Assembly: GCA_029817715.1 (NCBI GenBank)
Contig: JARUPY010000211.1
Coordinates: 360,185-424,184, forward strand
Direction: 5' to 3'
DNA: 64,000 nt
DNA from: Melastoma dodecandrum
Lineage: Eukaryota; Streptophyta; Magnoliopsida; Myrtales; Melastomataceae
Each line of letters begins with the position of its first letter. The stretch's first letter is position 1. Shown one piece after another: positions 12,336 through 20,892 of the stretch. Both the position numbers and the translations under genes were made by a program. The notes beneath the pieces were generated by a model, which worked only from the letters and a program-made list of their open reading frames with translations, was not told the DNA's origin and ran no database searches.

Positions 12336-13319
12336 TGTTGACATGGCAATTAATTTTGGGCCTGGATTTAGAATAGAAACCCAGTAATCCCTCAAGTCAT
12401 ACTCCGAGTCGGCCCAAGGCGTAGTCGTCTAGGCCAACTTACGACGAAGTCGACTAGGTCGATTTATGACGAAGTCGACTAGGTCGACTTATAAACGGGG
12501 TCGATTAGGTCGACTCACAATGAAGGAATATAGTGAACAAAGCCAATCAAGATGACTCAACAGTAGCTAGGTCTGCTAGTGGGGTCAAGTCGACGGAATC
12601 CTGGATAAGTCGACCAAGTCAATCATAGTCCGTACAGATCAGTCAAGTCGATGAGGTTGAAATAAATTTATTCATTTTCAATCACGTTTGTTAAAGATCG
12701 TAACTGATCTCAAATATCCAGGAACGTGATCCCACATATCAAGGGGGTTGTTGAGACACTCCCACGACATTAGGGATCACGACTGATAACACGATCTGCA
12801 AAACGATCTATCTGTTACGCGTTAATCGCGTACAAATCCTCTATAAATAGCAGAAGGATTTTTCAAGACAGGACACGACCACACACAGCCAAAACACTGA
12901 AGTTTGTTCGTCAACCTTAGGAAATTAGACACCTCGACCCGGTTCATCGGTCAACTCCCTTTCCACCAGCAGAGTGAGCTCGTAGGGCCTTTGCCGTCAA
13001 CCCCCGCCAGCGACACCACCGACGGAGTGAGCTCGTAGGGCCTTCGTCACAACTCTCCGCCAGCGACCACCACCGACGGAGCGAGCTTCCAAGGCCTTCG
13101 TCACGTGTTCTCCGCCGCTACAAGATCCTACATCGTCACCATCGTGTCCCTTTTTCCCTTCTAATGGCTGTAAGCCCTTTTCTTTTAATGTTCTGAAGAT
13201 TGTAAGACTTGCATTATTTTTTGTATAAAGTTAGTGCATCTTCTTACTGGCGACCACAATACTACTACTGTGAGTCCTTTGCCAAATATTTCCGACGTGT
13301 TCCATTATGTGCGCGAACA
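12336..13319 (+). repeat. 5' LTR of the Tat element
   Basis: It begins TGTTGACATGG and ends GCGCGAACA. A block of degenerate repeats containing GTCGACTAGGTCGACTTA lies at about 12420-12540. A TATAAATAG box at about 12843 would drive genomic RNA. The copy at 24257-25241 matches along the whole length. Confidence 0.92.
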
Positions 13320-13325
13320 CGTTTT

Positions 13326-13343
13326 TGGCGACCACAGTGGGAG
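13326..13343 (+). other. Primer-binding site of the Tat element
   Basis: TGGCGACCACAGTGGGAG starts 7 bp after the 5' LTR. TGG complements the CCA end of a tRNA. I cannot name the tRNA with confidence. Confidence 0.55.
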
Positions 13344-13346
13344 GAC

Positions 13347-15602
13347 ATGCCGAGAAATACTCGAAGTACTACTCAGAATCCCTTAGATGGGGAAAACCAG
13401 GAACTTCCTCCGGGAATGAACTTGGAAACGCCAGCCTTAGGAGACCAGGCAGCTACGAACCAGTCCGCTTTTGATTCACATGCCCAAGTGCCAGCCCTAG
13501 GAGGCCAAGCAGCTACAAACCAGTCCGCTTTTGATTCACATGCCCCGTCCGAATTTATTTCGAGACTGGAGTTCCACAAGGAATTGGGGAGTGTGCGTCA
13601 GGATTTGACCGATATGAAGGGCATCCTAATGGATGTCCAAACTCTAATAGGGCGTCTTTCTGGCCCGAGAGACGAGGAAAGAGTAAGGTCTCGTATGAGA
13701 GAGGCCCCATTTAGGGAGTCTACGTTCATGGCAGACGCTCGTCGGACTACTCAAGGGCCACGTAACGTGACTTTTGAGCGATCCGACATAAGGACAAATA
13801 CTCTATTCGAACCTGGGAATTTGGTTCCCCCTAGTCGACCCTCTTCTTCACGTAATCAACCAACGAATACGTATTGGAATGAGGCAGAGGACTTTCAAGA
13901 GGAAACGGATCTAGGGGAGGATTTTATTCCGTCTCATCGCCCTGGAAAAGAACCTGTAATCGACGCGACTGGAGACCCCTATGGGCTTGGATCCCGAGGT
14001 GGAAACTTTCGGGAAGAGCCTTCTTTCTACACGAGGAATCCAGCGAGTCAGACAGTGGGGGAAAGATCTCCGTACAGCCCGATAAGGTCGACTCGACCTA
14101 CAGCGCAGGCCCCAGTAGGCGGTGTACCCCCAGATTTGAGGGAGGCAATAACTCAGGTTATAGAGCAAGTCGTCCCCGGAATAGCTCGGCGAGACGACGC
14201 CTGTTTGTACAGGTCTCCCTATCCTACGTATGTCGACAGGGATTTCCCTTTACCTAGAGGTTATAAGGTGCCCGACTTTACTCGTTTTTCGGGTGAAGAT
14301 GAAATGACCCCACTCGAGCATGTCGCTCGCTTCACTCACCAACTTGGTGAGGCGGCTGGGAACGACTTTTGGAAACTGAAGCTCTTCCCTAACTCGTTAA
14401 CAGGGGATGCCTTTACGTGGTATGCGAGTTTGCCGCCAGGGTCAATAGCCTCGTGGACTCAGATGCAATCTATGTTCGTTAAGACCTTTGCTCGACTGGA
14501 CACCCCCATGTCGATGTTTGAGGTAATGCGCCTTAAGCAGGCTAACGGAGAACACCCAGGGCAGTTTCTAATGAAACTCAGGAAGGCCCTACTACGGTGT
14601 AGCCCCCCCATACCGGAGAAGGATCAATTACTTCTCGCATTAAATGCGTTGACTATTCCGTTCCGGAAAAAGCTGCAGGGCGAGCGCTTTGCTGACCTGT
14701 ATGACTTAGCAAGGAGGGCCGCAGAGTATTATCAGCTCCTTACAGAGGAAGCCCAGCTGACTCGAGCCTACCAAGTCGACACTTATGAAGTCGACATGGC
14801 AGAATTTGTCAAGGGGGAGTCGACTATATGCGACCCCCTGGCTAAGAAGAATTCCAAAGCTAAGGCATCCCAAAAGAATGCCGAAGAAAGAAAGTATTCT
14901 TTCGACACAGATAAAGTCGACGCTATATTCGACTGGCTTCATCAAAGGAAAAGGATTAGGCTTAAGCCCGGCCATCGAGTTCCCCAGACAGAGAGGGAAA
15001 AGAATAGGAATTACTGCAAGTGGCATGGGTCTTTCACCCATGCTACCAAGGACTGTTTGTCCTTTAGAAATATCATACAGGATTTAATAGAGTCTAAAGA
15101 GCTCCGTTTTCCCGAAGTTGACGAAGTCGCCGTGGTGGACAATAATCCATTCGGGGATGAAGTCGCTATTCATACGTTTGACATATTTGACGCTGAAGTT
15201 AATCTCTTAGAAGTTATTAACGACTCTGTTGTACCCTCGCAGGACGTACAAGCAACCGGCGAGACTTTGGTGGCTAATGCCCTCATGAAGCGACTAGCTG
15301 AGCGTGGGGTCTTCATTCTGCCCAAAGGAAGGGAGAAGTGGCTATGCCACTGGCACTTGAACGACACTCACACTACGGATCGGTGCCACACGTTCAAGAA
15401 GTATCTACTGGACAGCAAAACGGAGGAGTGGTACGACTTGACCCCGTTCGAAGAAGCAGCAATGTCGCTCAATACTCCCCAAGGATCTTCTCACGCCTTC
15501 AGAAGCCCTCCTAGCGCAGATCGCCGATTAGCCTCGCGAGGTGGAAGAGGAGGCCCCCAGGGTCACAAGGGCAATGGAGAGGCAGTCGCCCGGGGAACAT
15601 AA
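13347..15602 (+). CDS. Gag polyprotein of the Tat element
   Basis: Gag forms the particle and binds genomic RNA. The first ATG after the PBS (MPRNTRSTTQN) gives 751 aa. A retrotransposon gag domain is centred at about residues 335-430 (GDAFTWYASLPPGSIASW and following). Two zinc-binding-like motifs of the form C-x2-H-x4-H-x4-C lie near residues 556 (CKWHGSFTHATKDC) and 666 (CHWHLNDTHTTDRC). Two imperfect copies of an Ala/Gln-rich unit sit near residues 30-70. The TAA at 15600-15602 is not a natural end: the same frame stays open for about 900 bp more. It could be a nonsense mutation or a readthrough point. Confidence 0.85.
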   Translation: MPRNTRSTTQNPLDGENQELPPGMNLETPALGDQAATNQSAFDSHAQVPALGGQAATNQSAFDSHAPSEFISRLEFHKELGSVRQDLTDMKGILMDVQTLIGRLSGPRDEERVRSRMREAPFRESTFMADARRTTQGPRNVTFERSDIRTNTLFEPGNLVPPSRPSSSRNQPTNTYWNEAEDFQEETDLGEDFIPSHRPGKEPVIDATGDPYGLGSRGGNFREEPSFYTRNPASQTVGERSPYSPIRSTRPTAQAPVGGVPPDLREAITQVIEQVVPGIARRDDACLYRSPYPTYVDRDFPLPRGYKVPDFTRFSGEDEMTPLEHVARFTHQLGEAAGNDFWKLKLFPNSLTGDAFTWYASLPPGSIASWTQMQSMFVKTFARLDTPMSMFEVMRLKQANGEHPGQFLMKLRKALLRCSPPIPEKDQLLLALNALTIPFRKKLQGERFADLYDLARRAAEYYQLLTEEAQLTRAYQVDTYEVDMAEFVKGESTICDPLAKKNSKAKASQKNAEERKYSFDTDKVDAIFDWLHQRKRIRLKPGHRVPQTEREKNRNYCKWHGSFTHATKDCLSFRNIIQDLIESKELRFPEVDEVAVVDNNPFGDEVAIHTFDIFDAEVNLLEVINDSVVPSQDVQATGETLVANALMKRLAERGVFILPKGREKWLCHWHLNDTHTTDRCHTFKKYLLDSKTEEWYDLTPFEEAAMSLNTPQGSSHAFRSPPSADRRLASRGGRGGPQGHKGNGEAVARGT

Positions 15603-16520
15603 CGCCCGGCACGGCGACTGGAGTTCATAGACTCGTCTGGCCAAAGGGTCATCAAACAGGGGTACACTAGAACTACCCCTGTCAAGGAGATCAAGCCGGT
15701 AGCGGAACATAAGGGAGAGGACCAACCTCAGCAGGCCATGAATCGCAGACCCCGTTATGCGTCGCAGACAGTCGATCCTCAGGAACTACGGAGGGGGCCA
15801 CCCATCCCCCAATTCCTGGACGAAAAGCTGCTGTGCCAAAAGTGCAAGCTGATCGCTCACAACCGCGTACTCATTACCCGGCTCTGCACAGCATGCTGCG
15901 TTAGCTACTTCTTGCGGCTCGTCGACTTATCCGCAAAAGGGGAGATGCTCGTGAAGGCAGCCCGTCCTGAGGGCTCAGGTAACTCGAACCTTAACAAGCC
16001 CTCGAATAGGCCAGCAGATAACCCTGTGCAGGTAGGATATGACCCAGCCGACGGAAGGTTTGTGGAGGTGAGTCGACTTCCCTTTGGTTCTAAGAAACCG
16101 AGATTTGTCAAAGCGCTTAACCCTTCGTCTCAATGGCAGAAGGCGGAAAGAAAGATTACGCTTCTCGTGAGGGCTCAAAAGAGAAAAGAAAGGCGTCTAA
16201 GTCACGCCCAGAAAAAGCCAAGAATGACCCCTGTGATGCCATCCTTTGGCGGGAACCACGCCACAGGGAAACAAGTCGCAGAGCCCGAGCGGGTCGAGTC
16301 TACTGATTACTCGGAAGACCCAGGCTCGAGTTTCGACTACACTCCTCTACGAGGAGATAAGCCCTGCGACTTCGATGCAGAGCAACGACCCCTCGTGGGC
16401 TGTAACGTTCTTACCCTCCCTGCGGAGATGCCTGCAAGAACAAGTCGGAGGCACCAGAAGGTAAAACTCTCGACTCTAAAGTCACTACATTTCCTTCTGG
16501 CTTCCCTCTGCACTGGTTGA
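15603..16520 (+). CDS. Continuation of gag-pol after an in-frame stop, up to the protease
   Basis: This frame is the same as gag and is open from the codon after TAA 15600 to a stop at 16518-16520. It holds a cysteine-rich stretch around 15830-15910 (CQKCKLIAHN, then CTACC) and a basic linker. The last part is out of register: from about 16440 the frame that matches gypsy proteins (leading to FPLHWLRKPS) is another one. A small indel has therefore split the polyprotein. The segment's function is not known to me; it links gag to protease. Confidence 0.55.
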   Translation, partial: RPARRLEFIDSSGQRVIKQGYTRTTPVKEIKPVAEHKGEDQPQQAMNRRPRYASQTVDPQELRRGPPIPQFLDEKLLCQKCKLIAHNRVLITRLCTACCVSYFLRLVDLSAKGEMLVKAARPEGSGNSNLNKPSNRPADNPVQVGYDPADGRFVEVSRLPFGSKKPRFVKALNPSSQWQKAERKITLLVRAQKRKERRLSHAQKKPRMTPVMPSFGGNHATGKQVAEPERVESTDYSEDPGSSFDYTPLRGDKPCDFDAEQRPLVGCNVLTLPAEMPARTSRRHQKVKLSTLKSLHFLLASLCTG

Positions 16521-17311
16521 GGAAACCATCAGATCGTATGAAACAGCATATGCATTCGATGTATATCTCAGCCACCTTTGATGGTGTCTTAGTGGGTCGA
16601 GTCTTAATAGACAATGGCGCCACTGTCAATGTTCTTCCCCTCGCCAAGTTTAGATTACTTGGGTACAAGCCTAGCGAGTTGGTGCGAACCGACGTAGCTG
16701 TAAGTGGCTTCAATGGGAGAAAATCCGAGTGCCTGGGTATTTGCTCCGTGCGCCTAGGCGTCGGGAGACACGAGCAGGAAACTGCTTTCTTTGTAATCGA
16801 TATAGCCCCTTCATTTAATGCGCTTTTAGGACGCGATTGGCTTCATAAGGCCGCCGCGATTCCATCTACTTTGCATAGGGAATTAATCCTATGGCTTGAC
16901 TCCGAAATAGAAATCGTTAAGGCTGATGAATACTCCTGTTGTGACAAGGGTATTTTGCATGCAGAGACGTGTAAGACAGTCAAGGACCTTACTCTGGACC
17001 AGCGCTACAAGCTGGGAGACCCCACAGTCGGACCCTTAGGTGAACCTTCAGGGAAGTTCGACTTCATCGTGAGCTATGGCACCTCTCACCCCAAGCCTGA
17101 CGAAGGACCGATTGTGCCAACAGGATGGGGGCCCGACTTCACAGACAAAGACATAGACGAGGTCCTGCAGGAGGTAGTCACGACTAAAGATGGAGGCGAA
17201 ACGAACAACAGCCCAAGCGACAATCAGGGAGAAGCGCCTAAGAGCCAAGAGAGCACTGCGACGGAGTTGGAGCCCGATAGACTCCTACATGAAGGGATGT
17301 ATGGACAGTGA
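16451..17311 (+). CDS. Aspartic protease region of Tat pol
   Basis: This frame encodes a retropepsin-like domain. The active-site motif is DNGATVNVLP near 16610, the flap region follows, and the late motif is ALLGRDWLH near 16826. It would cut Gag-Pol into mature proteins. It enters by a frameshift near 16440 from the upstream frame and leaves by another somewhere between 17190 and 17311, where the RT frame takes over. In an intact element all of this would be one polyprotein. The frame ends at a TGA at 17309-17311. Confidence 0.7.
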   Translation, partial: APEGKTLDSKVTTFPSGFPLHWLRKPSDRMKQHMHSMYISATFDGVLVGRVLIDNGATVNVLPLAKFRLLGYKPSELVRTDVAVSGFNGRKSECLGICSVRLGVGRHEQETAFFVIDIAPSFNALLGRDWLHKAAAIPSTLHRELILWLDSEIEIVKADEYSCCDKGILHAETCKTVKDLTLDQRYKLGDPTVGPLGEPSGKFDFIVSYGTSHPKPDEGPIVPTGWGPDFTDKDIDEVLQEVVTTKDGGETNNSPSDNQGEAPKSQESTATELEPDRLLHEGMYGQ

Positions 17312-19424
17312 GGAGAAAGGTCATGCAGTCGCTGATATCCTACAGCGACTTCAGAAGCATGTTAGGATGACTAGGAAAGTAGGATGCCAGATAGGCAACA
17401 TCGATTTCGAAATTAGGCCATGTAATAACGTGGACACCGATTTAGGTGGTGTCCAGAGTCGTGAGTCACTGATGATGCCATGTGACTCACTCGTAGGCGT
17501 CAATTTAGGCGAGGCATCGAGCCCTCGAATTGTTTTTATCAGTTCCTCGATGAATAAAGAACTTTTCCATTCTATCAAAGCTACTCTAGAAGAGTTTAAA
17601 GATTGTTTCGCTTGGGATTACACTGAGATGCCTGGCCTAGATCGCCGACTTGTGGAACACAAGTTACCAATCAAAACAGGATTTAAACCAGTCCAACAGG
17701 CGCCGAGGAGAATGACTCATGAAGTCACTCAAGCAGTATTCGAGGAAGTCAAAAAGCTCTTTAAAGCCGGATATATAAGGACATCGAGGTACACCGAATG
17801 GATATCCAGTATAGTTCCTGTCATTAAAAAGAATGGTAAGATTAGGGTTTGCATCGACTTTAGAGACTTGAATCGTGCCACTCCAAAAGATGAGTACCCT
17901 ATGCCCATCGCAGACGATTTAGTCGACAAGACTGCAGGGCACCAAATTATGTCCTTCATGGATGGTTTCTCAGGATATAACCAAATCTTCCTAGCCGAGG
18001 AGGATATCCATAAAACTGCGTTCAGATGTCCCTTAGGCATTTTCGAATGGGTAGTCATGCCATTCGGACTCAAAAACGCTGGGGCAACCTACCAACGGGC
18101 CATGAACGCTATATTTGATGCCTTAATTAGCAAAACGGTCGAAGTATACATAGACGATATAGTAGTCAAGTCACGAGATGAGAAGTCACATGTTAATGAC
18201 CTTAGAAATGCTTTCATTCAAATGAGAAAGCATCAGCTCAAACTAAACCCTCTCAAATGTGCCTTCGGAGTCAGAGCAGGACATTTCCTAGGGTTCCTAG
18301 TGCATCGACGTGGTATAGAAGTCGACCAGAACAAAGTGAACGCCATTCAAAGATTGAACCCTCCGAGTAATAAGAAGCAGTTACAGGCTTTCTTAAGAAG
18401 GGTCAATTATCTAAGGCGATTTATTGGTAACGTCGCTGGACGGACAGAAGTTTTCTCGACCTTGCTAAAGGAAAAGGGAAATTTTGTGTGGAGCGACAAA
18501 CACCAAAAAGCATTTGAAGGCTTAAAGGAGTACTTAATGAAACCGCCTGTGCTTGCCTCTCCTCGGATAGGAAAACCTTATCTGCTTTACGTGGCAGCGA
18601 CTGAAACAGTCATCGGTGCCATGTTAGCCCAAGAGACAGAGGACAAAACTGAGAGAGCAGTCTACTATTTGTCAAGACAACTAACTGCTACAGAAAAGCG
18701 CTATACAATTAAGGAGAAGTTATGCCTGTCAATCTTTTATGCTGTTAAGAAGCTGAGACATTATATCGGATCCCAAGAGGTTCATGTTATTGCCAAGTCC
18801 CCAGTCATAAAATACTTTTTCGAAAGTCCCCTATTGACCGGAAGAATTAGTAAATGGAGCTTGGTCCTATCCGCATACGATCTGCGTTTCAAACCTCAAC
18901 AGTCGGTGAAAGGGCAGGCCTTAGCCGATTTCTTAGTGAACCACGACCCATCTACATCAATCGATCAAGAGGAATTCCTTGAGGATGTCTGGCAAGCTTG
19001 GTTTGATGGATCTTCGGCGAAATCCGGCGTAGGCATAGGCCTCCACGTACTTTCGCCACTAGGAAAGGACGTTCGCCTAGCATATCGTCTGTCGGCAACT
19101 CATACAAACAATGCGACTGAGTACGAAGCGTTGATCACGCTCTTGAAGGAGTTATTAGCCTTGGGAGCCAGGAAAGCTAGAGTAATGGGAGACTCTCAAC
19201 TGGTTATTAACCAGATGAACGGCGACTCTCTATGTCAAGAGAAACTCGCACCCTATCATCAAGTCGCTCGAAGGCTAGTCGAGCGGTTCGAAGTAATTAC
19301 TTTCCTTTTTGTAGGCCGGGAGGAAAACACAATCGCTAACGACCTAGCCCAAAAGGCTTCAGGATACAAGGCCAAAAGGGGAAGCGATTGTATCCCAGAA
19401 ATAGCTTCCCACTTAGCTCCCTAA
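17190..19424 (+). CDS. Reverse transcriptase, RNase H and second (archaeal-like) RNase H of Tat pol
   Basis: This part copies the element's RNA into DNA and degrades the RNA strand. The RT core spans about 17750-18330, with FMDGFSGYNQI and the catalytic YIDDIVVKS at about 18144. The connecting RNase H segment follows at about 18500-18780 (AVYYLSRQLTATEKRY). A second RNase H runs from about 19005 (WFDGSSAKSG) through TEYEAL and GDSQLVINQ to NTIANDLAQKA near 19350, keeping its acidic residues. Dual RNase H is diagnostic of Tat elements. A TAA at 19422 cuts this part off from the integrase in the same frame. The true start is upstream by fusion to protease. Confidence 0.85.
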   Translation: MEAKRTTAQATIREKRLRAKRALRRSWSPIDSYMKGCMDSEEKGHAVADILQRLQKHVRMTRKVGCQIGNIDFEIRPCNNVDTDLGGVQSRESLMMPCDSLVGVNLGEASSPRIVFISSSMNKELFHSIKATLEEFKDCFAWDYTEMPGLDRRLVEHKLPIKTGFKPVQQAPRRMTHEVTQAVFEEVKKLFKAGYIRTSRYTEWISSIVPVIKKNGKIRVCIDFRDLNRATPKDEYPMPIADDLVDKTAGHQIMSFMDGFSGYNQIFLAEEDIHKTAFRCPLGIFEWVVMPFGLKNAGATYQRAMNAIFDALISKTVEVYIDDIVVKSRDEKSHVNDLRNAFIQMRKHQLKLNPLKCAFGVRAGHFLGFLVHRRGIEVDQNKVNAIQRLNPPSNKKQLQAFLRRVNYLRRFIGNVAGRTEVFSTLLKEKGNFVWSDKHQKAFEGLKEYLMKPPVLASPRIGKPYLLYVAATETVIGAMLAQETEDKTERAVYYLSRQLTATEKRYTIKEKLCLSIFYAVKKLRHYIGSQEVHVIAKSPVIKYFFESPLLTGRISKWSLVLSAYDLRFKPQQSVKGQALADFLVNHDPSTSIDQEEFLEDVWQAWFDGSSAKSGVGIGLHVLSPLGKDVRLAYRLSATHTNNATEYEALITLLKELLALGARKARVMGDSQLVINQMNGDSLCQEKLAPYHQVARRLVERFEVITFLFVGREENTIANDLAQKASGYKAKRGSDCIPEIASHLAP

Positions 19425-20759
19425 GGCGACGCGTTCACTCTGAATATAATGACAAGCGATAAAGATTGGAGGAGACCAATCACCGACTTCCTCTCCGACC
19501 CAACACAAAAGGCGAGCCAAAGAATCAAGACTCAGGCTTTGTCGTACACTCTTATAGATGGGGTACTTTACAGAAAGACCAAAGAAGGAGTCCTACTAAG
19601 ATGCGTCGACTTAGACGAAGCGACCCCAATTATGTTGGAGACTCACCAGGGTTTATGCGGGTCTCACCAATCTGGCACCAAAATGTCTTGGACTATCCAA
19701 AGACATGGTTTTTACTGGCCATCAATGCTAAAGAATTGCATAGAAATGGCTAGGGGGTGCCAAGAGTGTCAAAAACATGGTCCGGTGACAAGGGCCCCAG
19801 CGTCCGATTTAGTCTCAGTCATCAAGCCTTGGCCGTTTAGGTCTTGGGCTTTAGATATAATCGGGGAGATTCACCCACACTCGAGTAAAGGCGATGCCTA
19901 CATTCTAGTCGCTACTGACTACTTTACCAAGTGGGTCGAGGCTCAAGTATACCAGAAAATTGATCACAAGGAGGTGATCGATTTTCTCAGATCCTCCATC
20001 ATTTATAGATTTGGGATTCCCCAGAATATCGTAGTAGATAATGGCACCGTTTTCAATAATGAGAAGATGCGTGAATTCGCTGCTGAATTTAGCTTTTCAA
20101 TCACTAATTCGACACCCTATTACCCCCAGTCGAATGGACAAGCTGAAGCTACTAATAAGCTCATAAAGAATAACATTCAGAAAATGGTTGGTGCAAATCC
20201 AAGAAAATGGCACGAACTATTACAGGACACCTTGTGGGCTCTAAGAGTCACCAAGAGAGACAGCACAGGAGAAACCCCTTTTTCGCTGGTATATGGGCAA
20301 GATGTTGTCCTACCTATTGAGATTCGATACAAGTCGTTCAGGGTAGCTCATTCTGACTTGCAAGACGAGGCAATGTACCTCGCCTTAGAAGAATTGGAGA
20401 AGAAGCGACTCGACGTAATAGACCGACTCGAGGTACATAAGCAAAGAATTGCTAGATACTATAATAAAAAGGTTGTCCATAAGCGCTTCAAAGTGGGCGA
20501 CTTGGTATGGAAGATGATCCTACCCCTTAAATCAAAAGACCAAGTCTTGGGTAAGTGGTCTCCTAATTGGGAGGGTCCATATGAAGTGTGCGAGACATAC
20601 TCATCTAATACGTATCGACTTACGACCAGAGAAGGAGGTAGGCATCCATTGAAGGTCAATGGTAAATATCTTAAAACCTACCGCGCGACTATCTGGGAAG
20701 CTCATCATAAAATCCTAAGACAAAGGACTCCATTAATTTGGGAAGCGCTTAATTCCTAA
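19425..20759 (+). CDS. Integrase of Tat pol
   Basis: Integrase inserts the cDNA into chromosomal DNA. The frame is that of the RT part and is open directly after TAA 19422; the first ATG is at 19449. A His/Cys zinc-binding region occupies about 19640-19790. The catalytic core has Asp in ALDIIGE (about 19850), Asp in VVDNGT (about 20034) and Glu in GQAEATN (about 20138). A GPY-type motif, NWEGPYEV, is near 20568. No chromodomain follows. It ends 133 bp before the stop of the antisense gene, so the two genes converge. Confidence 0.85.
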   Translation, partial: GDAFTLNIMTSDKDWRRPITDFLSDPTQKASQRIKTQALSYTLIDGVLYRKTKEGVLLRCVDLDEATPIMLETHQGLCGSHQSGTKMSWTIQRHGFYWPSMLKNCIEMARGCQECQKHGPVTRAPASDLVSVIKPWPFRSWALDIIGEIHPHSSKGDAYILVATDYFTKWVEAQVYQKIDHKEVIDFLRSSIIYRFGIPQNIVVDNGTVFNNEKMREFAAEFSFSITNSTPYYPQSNGQAEATNKLIKNNIQKMVGANPRKWHELLQDTLWALRVTKRDSTGETPFSLVYGQDVVLPIEIRYKSFRVAHSDLQDEAMYLALEELEKKRLDVIDRLEVHKQRIARYYNKKVVHKRFKVGDLVWKMILPLKSKDQVLGKWSPNWEGPYEVCETYSSNTYRLTTREGGRHPLKVNGKYLKTYRATIWEAHHKILRQRTPLIWEALNS

Positions 20760-20892
20760 GAAGATCGCGCTAGGCTTCAGTAACGCTGTTTGGAAGAATG
20801 AATTTAGCGTAGTAGGCAGAAATTCATTCGAGACATAAGATACTTGATTTGTTCAGTAAAGCAAAAATAATGGAATTGCAATGTTCTTTGGA

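Noticed and set aside
13209..13346. N-terminal extension of gag reading back into the 5' LTR
   Set aside because: The frame is open by chance. It covers the LTR end and PBS, has no ATG before 13347, and the same open stretch recurs in the 3' LTR at 25131 where no gag follows.
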